Assembly (NCBI GenBank): GCA_944325175.1 | Contig: CALUYZ010000020.1 | Coordinates: 1-36,980 of the forward strand | Length of the DNA stretch: 36,980 nt | Source of the DNA: Candidatus Gastranaerophilales bacterium | Lineage (GTDB): Bacteria > Cyanobacteriota > Vampirovibrionia > Gastranaerophilales > Gastranaerophilaceae | Direction of reading: 5' to 3' | Part shown: positions 24,441 to 31,956 of the stretch, in pieces | Position numbering within the stretch: position 1 is the first letter of the stretch | Layout: each line of letters begins with the position of its first letter | Made by a program: the position numbers and the translations under genes | The notes under the pieces: model-generated | Seen by the model: the letters and a program-made list of their open reading frames with translations, nothing else | The model's database searches: none | Told to the model about the DNA's origin: nothing

Positions 24441-25655
24441 TTAAAAGTATTTAACATCTTTCATTTCATCGGGCATAAATTGTTGAATGTAGTTGGGGTT
24501 ATCGTGTGTATAAACATAACCTTCCCCAAAACCGTATTTTTTTGCATCTTTATAGTGTGTATCTCTTAGGTGCATTGGGGGCGGGTAATCTTTTCCTTGC
24601 CTTATATCAGCCATAGCAGAATCTATTGCAACGACATTTAAGTTTCTTTTCTTTGCTCTTGCTACATATTCTGTTGCTTGAGATAAGGCAATTCTACATT
24701 CAGGCATGCCGATATTATTTACAACATTTAAGGCTGCATTTGCAATTAAAAGCGCTCTATAATCGCCGTTTCCAACATCTTCCGATGCTGTTACAACAAG
24801 CCTTCTTGCAATAATTCTCGGGTCTTCGCCTTTTGTGAGCATTTTGGCTAAATAATAAATTGCAGCGTTAGGGTCAGACCCTCTTAAAGATTTTTGATAG
24901 GCAGAAAGGCAATCATAATGTTCAGATTCATCATATTTAACTAAAGATTGCTGTAAAAGTTTTTCAATTAATTCTGAATTTAAAATGTTTTTAGCTGCAA
25001 AATAAGAATTTTCAACCGTGTTTAGTGCAAACCTTGCATCGCCGTTTGATAATTTTACAATAGTTTGAATTGCATCATCTTCAATTTTTAAATCTTTTTT
25101 ATAGTTTTCAGATAGATAATTAAACCCTTTTAGAACAATTTTTTCCATTGAATTTTTATCAATGGAATTTAGCATAATTACTTGAACTCTGCTTAAAAGC
25201 GCAGGAATAACCTGAAAAGAAGGGTTTTCTGTGGTAGAGCCCATAAGGTGAAGTGTGCCATTTTCAATGTGGGGAAGTAGCGCATCTTGCTGGGTTTTAG
25301 AATATCTGTGGATTTCATCTATAAAAAGAATTGTTTTAACGCCGTTTCTTAGGTTTTCTTTTGCGTTTTGAACGGCATCTTTAACATCTTTAACGCCTGA
25401 TGTTACAGCAGATAATTCCATAAAATTTGCATTATGATGATTTGCAATTAACCTTGCAAGCGTTGTTTTGCCGCAGCCTGGGGGGCCCCATAAAATAAAA
25501 GAAAAAATTCTATTTGATTTTAAAAGGTTATAAATTGGCGAATTTTCAGATATAACATTTGTTTGCCCTAAATATTCATCTAAATTTTTAGGGCGCAAAA
25601 TGTTTGCTAGTGGCATTTGTTTATTATTTTCTTCTATTGAATCAAATAAATTCAT
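24441..25655 (-). CDS. rarA: Replication-associated recombination protein RarA (AAA+ ATPase)
   Basis: 404 residues matching RarA/MgsA/WRNIP1. It opens with LANILRPKNLDEYLGQ, then Walker A WGPPGCGKTTLA (about 56), Walker B TILFIDEIHRYSKTQQD (about 110), sensor 1 GSTTENPSFQ, an arginine finger region and the C-terminal tetramerisation domain with GSDPNAAIYYLAKML and YPPPMHLRD. It loads at stalled forks with SSB. The gene is divergent from the solute-binding protein gene with only 14 bp between starts. No ribosome-binding site is present; an extended -10 (TGGTAAAAT, minus strand 25670-25662) ends 7 bases before the A of ATG, predicting a leaderless mRNA. Confidence 0.95.
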   Translation of the reverse strand: MNLFDSIEENNKQMPLANILRPKNLDEYLGQTNVISENSPIYNLLKSNRIFSFILWGPPGCGKTTLARLIANHHNANFMELSAVTSGVKDVKDAVQNAKENLRNGVKTILFIDEIHRYSKTQQDALLPHIENGTLHLMGSTTENPSFQVIPALLSRVQVIMLNSIDKNSMEKIVLKGFNYLSENYKKDLKIEDDAIQTIVKLSNGDARFALNTVENSYFAAKNILNSELIEKLLQQSLVKYDESEHYDCLSAYQKSLRGSDPNAAIYYLAKMLTKGEDPRIIARRLVVTASEDVGNGDYRALLIANAALNVVNNIGMPECRIALSQATEYVARAKKRNLNVVAIDSAMADIRQGKDYPPPMHLRDTHYKDAKKYGFGEGYVYTHDNPNYIQQFMPDEMKDVKYF

Positions 25656-25678
25656 AGTATAATTTTACCATGGTAAAA
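25653..25678. promoter_or_regulatory. Overlapping divergent leaderless promoters
   Basis: Plus strand: TATAAT (25658-25663) ends 7 bases before the A of ATG at 25670. Minus strand: TGGTAAAAT (25670-25662) ends 7 bases before the A of the rarA ATG at 25655. The two -10 boxes overlap, and the plus-strand start codon shares bases with the minus-strand extended -10. The result is a 16-bp perfect palindrome, TTTTACCATGGTAAAA (25663-25678). Confidence 0.65.
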
Positions 25679-26875
25679 AAATCTGTTTTTATAATAGGCT
25701 TTTTAATTTTAGTTTTGGGGTTATTTTTTCTTTTTCAAAATAAGAAAAATGAAGAAAAAACATTTTCTTTTTGGACAATTCAACTAAAAGCGCCAGCAGG
25801 CGATATTATTAATAAAAACATTGAAAAATTTAAAAAGCTTCACCCTGATATAAAAATTGTTTGGGTGGATATTCCGATAGCAGAAGCCCAAAAAAGAACA
25901 ATAGCTTCAATTTTAGGGGGAAACCCGCCCGATTTAATTAACCTGAACCCTGAATTTTCCCTATCTTTGGCGCAAAAAAACACTCTTGAATTTTTTAATG
26001 AAGATGACGCTAAAAATTTTAATGAAGGTTTAGTTAATAAATTAAAATATGACGGTAAAATTTATGCACTTCCATTTTATGCAACAAGTGCGGTTACAAT
26101 TTTAAATAAAGAAAAATTTAAAAATTGCAAAGTTAATTTAAAAACTTATGATGATATTTTAAAACTATCTGCTTGCAAAAACCCCCCTGTTTTTGGTGCA
26201 AGCCTGAACGAAGGGGATAGTTTTTCTAAAATTTTAAATAAATATGATGTTAATTCAAAAACATTGAATGAAAAAAACTTAGAAAATGTTTATTTTAAAT
26301 TTTTTGATATGAATAAAAACGGGCTTTTATTAAAAGATACCCTAACTATAAGCCACAGAGAAAACATTGAAAAATATATGTCAGGGTCTGCTTCTTTTAT
26401 AGTTGCAGGCAGTAATTTTATTTCAATGATAAAAGAAAATGCGCCCACCATTTATAATAATTCAATTCTTTTACCGCAATTAACAGGCAGTAATGGTGAA
26501 TATGACATATCTGTTATGAATTTTATAATTCCAAAAAAAGCCAAAAATAAAGAGCTTGCAAAAGAATTTATAAATTTAATGTCAGATTATGAAAGTCAAA
26601 TGGCATTAGCAAAAAAAACAAACGTTTTGCCTGCAAATAAAATTGCTCTAAATGATGATTATTTTAAAAATTGCGGCAAGGAACTTATGGAAAATGCAAG
26701 GTGTGTTGCAGCCAAACAATTAAATAACCCGATAAAAAATGATTTTGGCTATAAAAATAAAAAAGAAATAAATGATACAATTAATAATTACCTTGAAATT
26801 CTTTTATTGAAAGGAAAAGGGGAATTTAGGGCAGATGAATTGCATAAAAAATTAACGGAATTTATTCAAAATTAG
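25670..26875 (+). CDS. ABC-type sugar solute-binding protein, membrane-anchored, orphan
   Basis: 401 residues. An N-terminal hydrophobic segment (about 5-22, VFIIGFLILVLGLFFLF) has no lipobox cysteine, so it is probably an uncleaved anchor. The rest matches family 1 extracellular binding proteins: FSFWTIQLKAPAG, NIEKFKKLHPDIKIVWVDIP, ASILGGNPPDLINL, and YALPFYATSAVTILNKEKF. It probably captures a sugar or related solute. No permease or ATPase genes are adjacent. The nearest relative in function within the window is the cytoplasmic GH38 enzyme 3 kb away, but they are not in one operon. Confidence 0.85.
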   Translation: MVKKSVFIIGFLILVLGLFFLFQNKKNEEKTFSFWTIQLKAPAGDIINKNIEKFKKLHPDIKIVWVDIPIAEAQKRTIASILGGNPPDLINLNPEFSLSLAQKNTLEFFNEDDAKNFNEGLVNKLKYDGKIYALPFYATSAVTILNKEKFKNCKVNLKTYDDILKLSACKNPPVFGASLNEGDSFSKILNKYDVNSKTLNEKNLENVYFKFFDMNKNGLLLKDTLTISHRENIEKYMSGSASFIVAGSNFISMIKENAPTIYNNSILLPQLTGSNGEYDISVMNFIIPKKAKNKELAKEFINLMSDYESQMALAKKTNVLPANKIALNDDYFKNCGKELMENARCVAAKQLNNPIKNDFGYKNKKEINDTINNYLEILLLKGKGEFRADELHKKLTEFIQN

Positions 26876-26981
26876 CCCCCTTGAAAAATAAAATATTTTA
26901 GAATAGAATCTATTTACTCACACATATCCTCTGTATGCAGATAAATTTTTTATCTAATAACAGAAAAAGGAGAAAAACAAA

Positions 26982-27251
26982 ATGGCAAATATTAAATCTG
27001 CTATAAAAAGAGTTCTTGTAGCAAAAAGAAACGAAGAAAGAAACGTTGCTTTCAAATCTTCAATTAAAACTGCGGTTAAAAAAGCTTTAGCATTAGCTAC
27101 AAGTGAAGACAAAGAAGCATTGAACAAAGCTTTATCAAAAGTTTACCAATTATGTGATAAAGCAGTTTCAAAAGGTATTCTTCACAAAAACACAGCTGCA
27201 AGAAAAAAATCAAGATTAACTCTTGCTATCAATAAATTGCAAGCAAAATAG
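26982..27251 (+). CDS. rpsT: 30S ribosomal protein S20
   Basis: 89 residues, lysine-rich and fully helical, with the S20 pattern MANIKSAIKRVLVAKRNEERN and a C-terminal KGILHKNTAARKKSRL. It binds 16S rRNA. A strong AAAAAGGAG site precedes the ATG. A small AT-rich hairpin (AGATAAA 26939-26945 with TTTATCT 26949-26955) lies in the leader; S20 is autoregulated in some bacteria, but this hairpin has no demonstrated role. Confidence 0.97.
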   Translation: MANIKSAIKRVLVAKRNEERNVAFKSSIKTAVKKALALATSEDKEALNKALSKVYQLCDKAVSKGILHKNTAARKKSRLTLAINKLQAK

Positions 27252-27274
27252 TTAATCATTTGCTGTTTTAAAAA

Positions 27275-27301
27275 GCCGGCGCCTCATTAACGCCGGTTTT
27301 T
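27275..27301. terminator. Bidirectional terminator after rpsT
   Basis: CCGGCG (27276-27281) and CGCCGG (27291-27296) flank a 9-base loop. Runs of T follow on the plus strand and of A precede, so it can stop both rpsT and the convergent SIS gene. Confidence 0.85.
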
Positions 27302-27303
27302 TG

Positions 27304-28326
27304 CTATTTAACAACTTTGTTTAAACCTGTTGGCTTATCAACATCTAAATTAAGGCCTGTTGCAATTTTTAAGGCTAAAAGCTGAATTATAACAGTTATT
27401 GCACAAATTTTTGAAATTTCATATTTGTAATTATTAAATATAATTGCATTTTTAGATTTTGTTTTTTTATCTGTTATTGAAAAAATTTGAGGGTGAAAAT
27501 CGTTTTTAATTTTTTCAAGCGTATTTTTTTCAAAATCAGAAAGGTCTGATGTAAAAATTTCAATTAAGGTTTTACTTTTGTTTAAAACTGCCGTATGCCC
27601 ATGGAGAAATTCGCCCGTGGGGTAGGCTGTGGTATCTATATAAGATGTTTCTTTTATTTTAAGTGAAGCTTCTTTTGCAATAATATAGCCAAAATTGTAG
27701 CCTATAATTGAAATTTTTTTCTTTTTGGATAATTTAGCTGCAATAGAATCTAATAAAAAAGAATTTTTTATGGTTTCATTAATTGCTTTAATTGCTTCAT
27801 TTAATTCTTCTTTTGGGGCGGGCTTATTTGCGAAATAAAGCGCTAAAAGCCATAAAACAATAACACAAGCTAAGAAAGATTTTGTTGCTGCTATTGAATT
27901 TTCAACACCTGCCATAACATCTATTTTATAATCGGCTGAATTATAAATTGTGGAATTAGAATTGTTTACAACAGCTAAAGTTTTGCCCCCTTCTTTTTTT
28001 ACAATATCAAGGGCGCATTTTGTATCATAGGTTTCACCCGATTGGCTTACAAAAATGTATAAAGTTTCTTTATTAATTGTTTTTGTTGTATTTGAAATAA
28101 ATTCTGAAGCGTATTCAAAGGTTATAATTTTATCTGAATATAATTCAAAAAATTTATGCCCCAATCTTATTGCATTGTAAGAAGAACCCGATGCTATAAA
28201 TTTTATTGAAGTAAAATTTGTCGGAATTTCTTTAAAATTTATTGATCCATCTAAAATTAGAGAGTTTTTAATTTTCTCTAAAACGTTTCCTTGTTCAAAA
28301 ATTTCTTTTTCCATATTGGTTTTCAT
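27304..28326 (-). CDS. Double-SIS sugar-phosphate isomerase/deaminase, GlmS isomerase-like
   Basis: 340 residues, matching the isomerase half of glucosamine-6-phosphate synthase without the glutaminase half. The first SIS domain has ASGSSYNA and VSQSGETYDT; GVENSIAATKSF follows. The second SIS domain has KEASLKIKETSYIDTTAYPTGE, and the C-terminus DVDKPTGLNKVVK retains the lysine of the GlmS tail. Without a glutaminase domain it could be a GlcN6P deaminase (NagB-II), AgaS/FrlB-type enzyme or isomerase. A -10 TATAAT (28338-28333) ends 7 bases before the A of ATG 28326, supporting that start over the internal ATG four codons later. Confidence 0.85.
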   Translation of the reverse strand: MKTNMEKEIFEQGNVLEKIKNSLILDGSINFKEIPTNFTSIKFIASGSSYNAIRLGHKFFELYSDKIITFEYASEFISNTTKTINKETLYIFVSQSGETYDTKCALDIVKKEGGKTLAVVNNSNSTIYNSADYKIDVMAGVENSIAATKSFLACVIVLWLLALYFANKPAPKEELNEAIKAINETIKNSFLLDSIAAKLSKKKKISIIGYNFGYIIAKEASLKIKETSYIDTTAYPTGEFLHGHTAVLNKSKTLIEIFTSDLSDFEKNTLEKIKNDFHPQIFSITDKKTKSKNAIIFNNYKYEISKICAITVIIQLLALKIATGLNLDVDKPTGLNKVVK

Positions 28327-28332
28327 ATTTTA

Positions 28333-28338
28333 ATTATA
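28333..28338 (-). promoter_or_regulatory. -10 box of the SIS gene (leaderless spacing)
   Basis: TATAAT on the minus strand ends exactly 7 bases before the A of the start codon. No Shine-Dalgarno sequence lies in between. Confidence 0.5.
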
Positions 28339-28351
28339 ACCTCTTTTTATT

Positions 28352-28360
28352 TGATAAAAT
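28352..28360 (+). promoter_or_regulatory. Extended -10 box of the HemW-like gene (leaderless spacing)
   Basis: TGATAAAAT on the plus strand ends 7 bases before the A of ATG 28367. The gap (AGTCTT) holds no ribosome-binding site. Confidence 0.55.
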
Positions 28361-28366
28361 AGTCTT

Positions 28367-29452
28367 ATGGTTCAATATTCTTATATCCACATTCCTTTTT
28401 GCAAGCAAAAGTGCAAATATTGCGCATTTGTTTCTTATGTAAATTTAAGCTTTATTGATGAATATGTAAAAGCTCTTATTTTTGAAATTAAAAATACATA
28501 TAAAAATGAACCTCAAAAAACCGTTTATTTTGGGGGCGGTACGCCTTCCATTTTAAGTTACGGCAAAATAGGCGAAATCTTGAATTGTTTCAAATTTGAA
28601 AAAAACCCTGAAATAACTGTTGAAATTAACCCTGAAAATGCAAGTGAGGAATATTTAAAAGGCTTATTTGATATTGGTGTGAATAGAATAAGCGTTGGTA
28701 TTCAAACGTTTGATGATGAAATTTTAAAAAATATCGGAAGGCGCCACAGTTCAAAAACTGCACTAAGGGTTATTGAAGAATTAAAAAATGTTGGGTTTAA
28801 AAATATTAGCATTGATTTAATGTATGGGCTGCCTAATCAAACAATTAAAAAATGGGAAGATGACCTAAAAATTGCAAAAAGCCTTGATATAGAACACCTT
28901 TCAACTTATGGCTTAAAAATAGAAGATAAAACATATTTTGCAAAATTCCCGCCAAAAAATATTGCAAATGAAGACATTCAAGCAAAAATGTATGAAATTT
29001 TATTGGATGAAATGAAGCATTTTTACCACTATGAAATTTCAAATTTTGCAAAAAATGAAAATTTTATATCAAAGCATAATATCAACTATTGGAACCTAAA
29101 CCCTTATTATGGCTTTGGCGCCTCTGCTTCGGGGTTTATAAAAAATAAAAGGTATAAAAATCAAGACAATTTAAAAAAATATATTTTAAACCCAATTTTA
29201 AAAGAAGATGAAATTGAATTAAATAAAAATGATATTTTAGAAGAATTTATTTTTTTAGGGTTTAGAAAATTTGAAGGGGTTAAAACCCTTGATATTAAAG
29301 AAAAATTTGGGGTTGATTTTGAAATTGAATATAAAAATATTTTAGAAAAATATGAAAAAACAGGGCATATTGAAAAAACAAAAGAAGGTTTTAGATTAAC
29401 AAAAAAAGGCATTTTAATTTCAAATTATATTTTATGCGATTTTTTAAATTAA
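28367..29452 (+). CDS. hemW: HemW-like radical SAM protein
   Basis: 361 residues. The radical SAM cluster motif C-x3-C-x2-C is at C12, C16 and C19 (HIPFCKQKCKYCAF). It is followed by VYFGGGTPSIL, the SAM-contacting region ENASEEYLKGLF, and ISVGIQTFDDEILKNIGR, then LMYGLPNQT. The C-terminal HemN-type domain has FIFLGFRKFEGV. HemW proteins bind heme and act as heme chaperones and are often misannotated as coproporphyrinogen III dehydrogenase. The start places the cluster motif at residue 12, usual for HemW. Divergent from the SIS gene with 40 bp between. Confidence 0.9.
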   Translation: MVQYSYIHIPFCKQKCKYCAFVSYVNLSFIDEYVKALIFEIKNTYKNEPQKTVYFGGGTPSILSYGKIGEILNCFKFEKNPEITVEINPENASEEYLKGLFDIGVNRISVGIQTFDDEILKNIGRRHSSKTALRVIEELKNVGFKNISIDLMYGLPNQTIKKWEDDLKIAKSLDIEHLSTYGLKIEDKTYFAKFPPKNIANEDIQAKMYEILLDEMKHFYHYEISNFAKNENFISKHNINYWNLNPYYGFGASASGFIKNKRYKNQDNLKKYILNPILKEDEIELNKNDILEEFIFLGFRKFEGVKTLDIKEKFGVDFEIEYKNILEKYEKTGHIEKTKEGFRLTKKGILISNYILCDFLN

Positions 29453-29474
29453 AAAAGGCGGCATTGTAGCCGCC
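29451..29474 (-). terminator. Terminator of hsp20
   Basis: GGCGGC (29457-29462) and GCCGCC (29469-29474) pair around six bases; on the minus strand six T follow directly. It abuts the stop codon of the convergent HemW-like gene. Confidence 0.85.
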
Positions 29475-29477
29475 CAT

Positions 29478-29509
29478 ACAGATTTAACCCTTCAAAACAG
29501 GGAATCTGT
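29478..29509. repeat. Second hairpin in the hsp20 3' region
   Basis: ACAGATT (29478-29484) pairs with AATCTGT (29503-29509), and inside it CCCT pairs with AGGG. There is no T-run. It lies between the hsp20 stop and its terminator, so it would be a stable 3' UTR hairpin. Confidence 0.55.
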
Positions 29510-29518
29510 CAGTCAATA

Positions 29519-29977
29519 TTATTGAATTTGAAGTTTTTTCTTATCTTGTTTTTCAATAACTAATTTTGGAGCATCTATATGCAAAATGCCATTTTCAAGT
29601 TTGGCTGTCGTTTTATCAACATTAATTTCTTGAGGGAAATAAACCGTTCTTGTAAATTCGCCATATCTGAATTCAGATTTTCTAAAGCCTTTTGTGTCTT
29701 CTTTTTTGGATTCTTCTTTTTTAGCATTAATTGTTAAATAGTTTTTATCAATGTCTATATCTAAATCTTCTTTTTTAACTCCTGGGAGTTCTGCTTTAAT
29801 TGAATATTCATTGTCTTTTTCCATAATTTCAACAGGCATTGCAAATTTTTCATCTAAATTTTCATTTAGAATATATTCAGGGAAAAAGCTGTCAAAATTT
29901 CTGTTTAAAATTGAGCTTATTTCATCGTTAATTGATTTAATAAAATGATCCGGTGATTTTTTAACTAAGAATTTCAT
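29519..29977 (-). CDS. Small heat shock protein Hsp20 (alpha-crystallin)
   Basis: 152 residues. The alpha-crystallin domain spans about 48-140: YSIKAELPGVKKEDLDIDID, then FRYGEFTRTVYFPQEINVD and the signature AKLENGILHIDAPK. A C-terminal LQIQ resembles the I-x-I oligomerisation motif. It is an ATP-independent holdase. A perfect AAAAGGAGG site precedes the ATG. No HAIR or ROSE element was recognised in the short leader. Confidence 0.95.
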   Translation of the reverse strand: MKFLVKKSPDHFIKSINDEISSILNRNFDSFFPEYILNENLDEKFAMPVEIMEKDNEYSIKAELPGVKKEDLDIDIDKNYLTINAKKEESKKEDTKGFRKSEFRYGEFTRTVYFPQEINVDKTTAKLENGILHIDAPKLVIEKQDKKKLQIQ

Positions 29978-30093
29978 AATGTACCTCCTTTTTTAAAATA
30001 CATTTTCTTCTTACAAGATACATTATTACTCTTTTTTTGATATTCCCCTTGAAAGTTAATCATAATTTAATTTATTAAAAAATTATTAATATG

Positions 30094-30123
30094 AAAAAAC
30101 ACCCGAAGAATTTTCTTCGAGTG
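30094..30123 (-). terminator. Terminator of the alcohol dehydrogenase gene
   Basis: CACCCGAAGAA (30100-30110) and TTCTTCGAGTG (30113-30123) form a stem with one mismatch. On the minus strand six T follow. Confidence 0.8.
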
Positions 30124-30143
30124 CTTTTTATTTTTTTATTTTA

Positions 30144-31355
30144 TTATTGAAGTTCTGTCATTGAAGTTTCATAAATTTCTCTAACAGCTTCTTTTGTAGC
30201 TTCTGTTGGCGCAATAGCAAGAAGCCCACCCAAAGAAGGTGTTGTAAATGCAAGGTCTGTTAATTTATCTAAGTCTTCATTTTTAAAGCCCATATCAGCT
30301 AATTTTTCTGAAACCCCAACAGATTTCAACCATTTTTGTACACCAAGTGCTGCTTCTTTTGCTTCGTTTGGATTACCTTCAAGACCATCTACAATCGGAG
30401 CTAAAATATCTGCTAAAACGTGAGCTTTTTTGGGGTAGATATTTTTAATAACGGAAGGTAAAAGCATTGCAAGCCCAAGACCGTGGGATAGGTCGTGTTT
30501 AATTGCGCTTAATGGGTGTTCAAGAGCGTGGGTGTAGTGTAAAAGCCCGTTATCAAAGCAAATGCCGCCTAAAAGTGAAGCGTAGAGAAGATAATATCTT
30601 GCTTCAACATCTTCAGGGTTATTTATAGCAACAGGCAAATATTTTGCAACAAGTTTAATTGTTTCTCTTGCCAAAGTTACCGTATAAGGTGATGCAACTT
30701 TTGATGTTGCAGCTTCAATAACGTGGTTAACGGCATCGATTGAAACATATTTTGTTTGATTGAGTGATAATTTTGTACACATTTTGGGGTCATCGATTGA
30801 AAATGTGGGGTAGATGCAATCGTATGCAATCGCAGGTTTATAATCTTTTTCAATTAATGTTGCAACAGCAAATCTGTTTGCTTCCGTTCCTGTTCCGTGG
30901 GTTAAATTAATTGCAACGATTGGAGCAGCTTCTGTTGGTGTAAATTTATATTCATAAAGGTCTGCTGCTGTTTTATCAGGGTATTTCATTAAAATTGCAA
31001 CAGATTTACAAGTATCAATAGCAGAGCCGCCGCCAATACCAATAACAGCATCAGCTTCAAATTCAAGAGCAAGTTTTGTTGCTTCATCGATACCGTCTGT
31101 TGTTGGGTTTGGAGTACATTTTGCAAAGTTTACATAGCCTACATTGTATTTTTTAAGGGCTGCTTCAACGTAATCCCATGCGCCTGTAATTTTATAAGCA
31201 CCTTTACCTGAAACAACAATAACTTTTTTAATTCCTTTTTCTGTTAATTTTTGAACAATTTCATCAATTTTTTCTATTGCGCCAACACCAAAATAAACAT
31301 TTGATTTGCACAAAATAACATTTGTTTCGTTAATGTTAATGTCTTTTTCCCACAT
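30144..31355 (-). CDS. Iron-containing alcohol dehydrogenase
   Basis: 403 residues of the Fe-ADH family. The NAD(P)-binding motif is GIGGGSAIDTCK. The metal ligands are in SIDAVNHVIEA (Asp and His four apart) and HALEHPLSAIKHDLSHG (two His). It interconverts alcohols and aldehydes or ketones, probably in fermentation; the substrate is not determined. An AAAAGGAGA site lies 8 bp before ATG. It is a single gene with its own terminator. Confidence 0.93.
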   Translation of the reverse strand: MWEKDININETNVILCKSNVYFGVGAIEKIDEIVQKLTEKGIKKVIVVSGKGAYKITGAWDYVEAALKKYNVGYVNFAKCTPNPTTDGIDEATKLALEFEADAVIGIGGGSAIDTCKSVAILMKYPDKTAADLYEYKFTPTEAAPIVAINLTHGTGTEANRFAVATLIEKDYKPAIAYDCIYPTFSIDDPKMCTKLSLNQTKYVSIDAVNHVIEAATSKVASPYTVTLARETIKLVAKYLPVAINNPEDVEARYYLLYASLLGGICFDNGLLHYTHALEHPLSAIKHDLSHGLGLAMLLPSVIKNIYPKKAHVLADILAPIVDGLEGNPNEAKEAALGVQKWLKSVGVSEKLADMGFKNEDLDKLTDLAFTTPSLGGLLAIAPTEATKEAVREIYETSMTELQ

Positions 31356-31470
31356 AATAAATCTCCTTTTTTAAACTAATTAGGCAATTTTTATTATATT
31401 TTACCATTTTTTTGCCCTTTTGAGATTATAATTTTAATTTTTAATAGGGAAGGATGAATTTTAAAACTAA

Positions 31471-31494
31471 AAAACGGGGAATATTCCCCGTTTT
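31471..31494. terminator. Perfect palindromic terminator
   Basis: AAAACGGGGAAT (31471-31482) and ATTCCCCGTTTT (31483-31494) are exact inverse complements and give T-runs on both strands. It ends the 95-residue gene. Confidence 0.85.
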
Positions 31495-31570
31495 ATTAAA
31501 TGTAACCTTATGCCCTCTCCAATGTGTACAGATAAATAATCTGTTTTTCTCTCTTTTTCCTAATTCTTTT

Positions 31571-31858
31571 TTATGCTTCAGCTTCTTCTTTTGTAAATAA
31601 TGAAGGAAGCATTGTAACAAATTCAACAAAACCGTCTGATAAATCTCTTACAAAATCTTTTGCAACTTTTTTAAGCGGTTGTTTATCAATGTGGTCAAAT
31701 GCTAAGTAAATGGGGTCTTTAGCAGTTTTAAATGAGGTTCTGATGTTTAAAACGTCAATTTCATCTAATGTGGCTTTTAAGCCTTCGATGTTTGTAAAAT
31801 GAATTGAATCGGTTGCGTTTTGAAATGGGTTTGAACCGTTTACAATTTCAGTTGACAT
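31571..31858 (-). CDS. Small acidic protein of unknown function
   Basis: Not recognised. 95 residues with no signal peptide; the N-terminus is polar (MSTEIVNGSNPFQNATDS), then alternating helix and strand patterns (LDEIDVLNIRTSFKTAKDP, VRDLSDGFVEFVTMLPSLF). A strong GAGGAGA site precedes the ATG and a perfect terminator follows, so it is expressed alone. About 80 bp lies between its stop and the terminator. Confidence 0.7.
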   Translation of the reverse strand: MSTEIVNGSNPFQNATDSIHFTNIEGLKATLDEIDVLNIRTSFKTAKDPIYLAFDHIDKQPLKKVAKDFVRDLSDGFVEFVTMLPSLFTKEEAEA

Positions 31859-31956
31859 CTTTTCTCCTCGTGTGTGTTATATCTTACATATATATAAAAA
31901 ATATATTGAAGAAAAAATTGACTTTTTTATTTTGTTTTTGTTAACAAACTTTAACA

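Noticed and set aside
25663..25678. 16-bp palindrome as a repressor operator
   Set aside because: The symmetry is fully explained by the overlap of one -10 box and the opposite start codon; operator function is not needed, though not excluded.
26939..26955. Leader hairpin before rpsT as an S20 autoregulatory site
   Set aside because: Too short and AT-rich to tell from chance; mentioned only in the gene entry.
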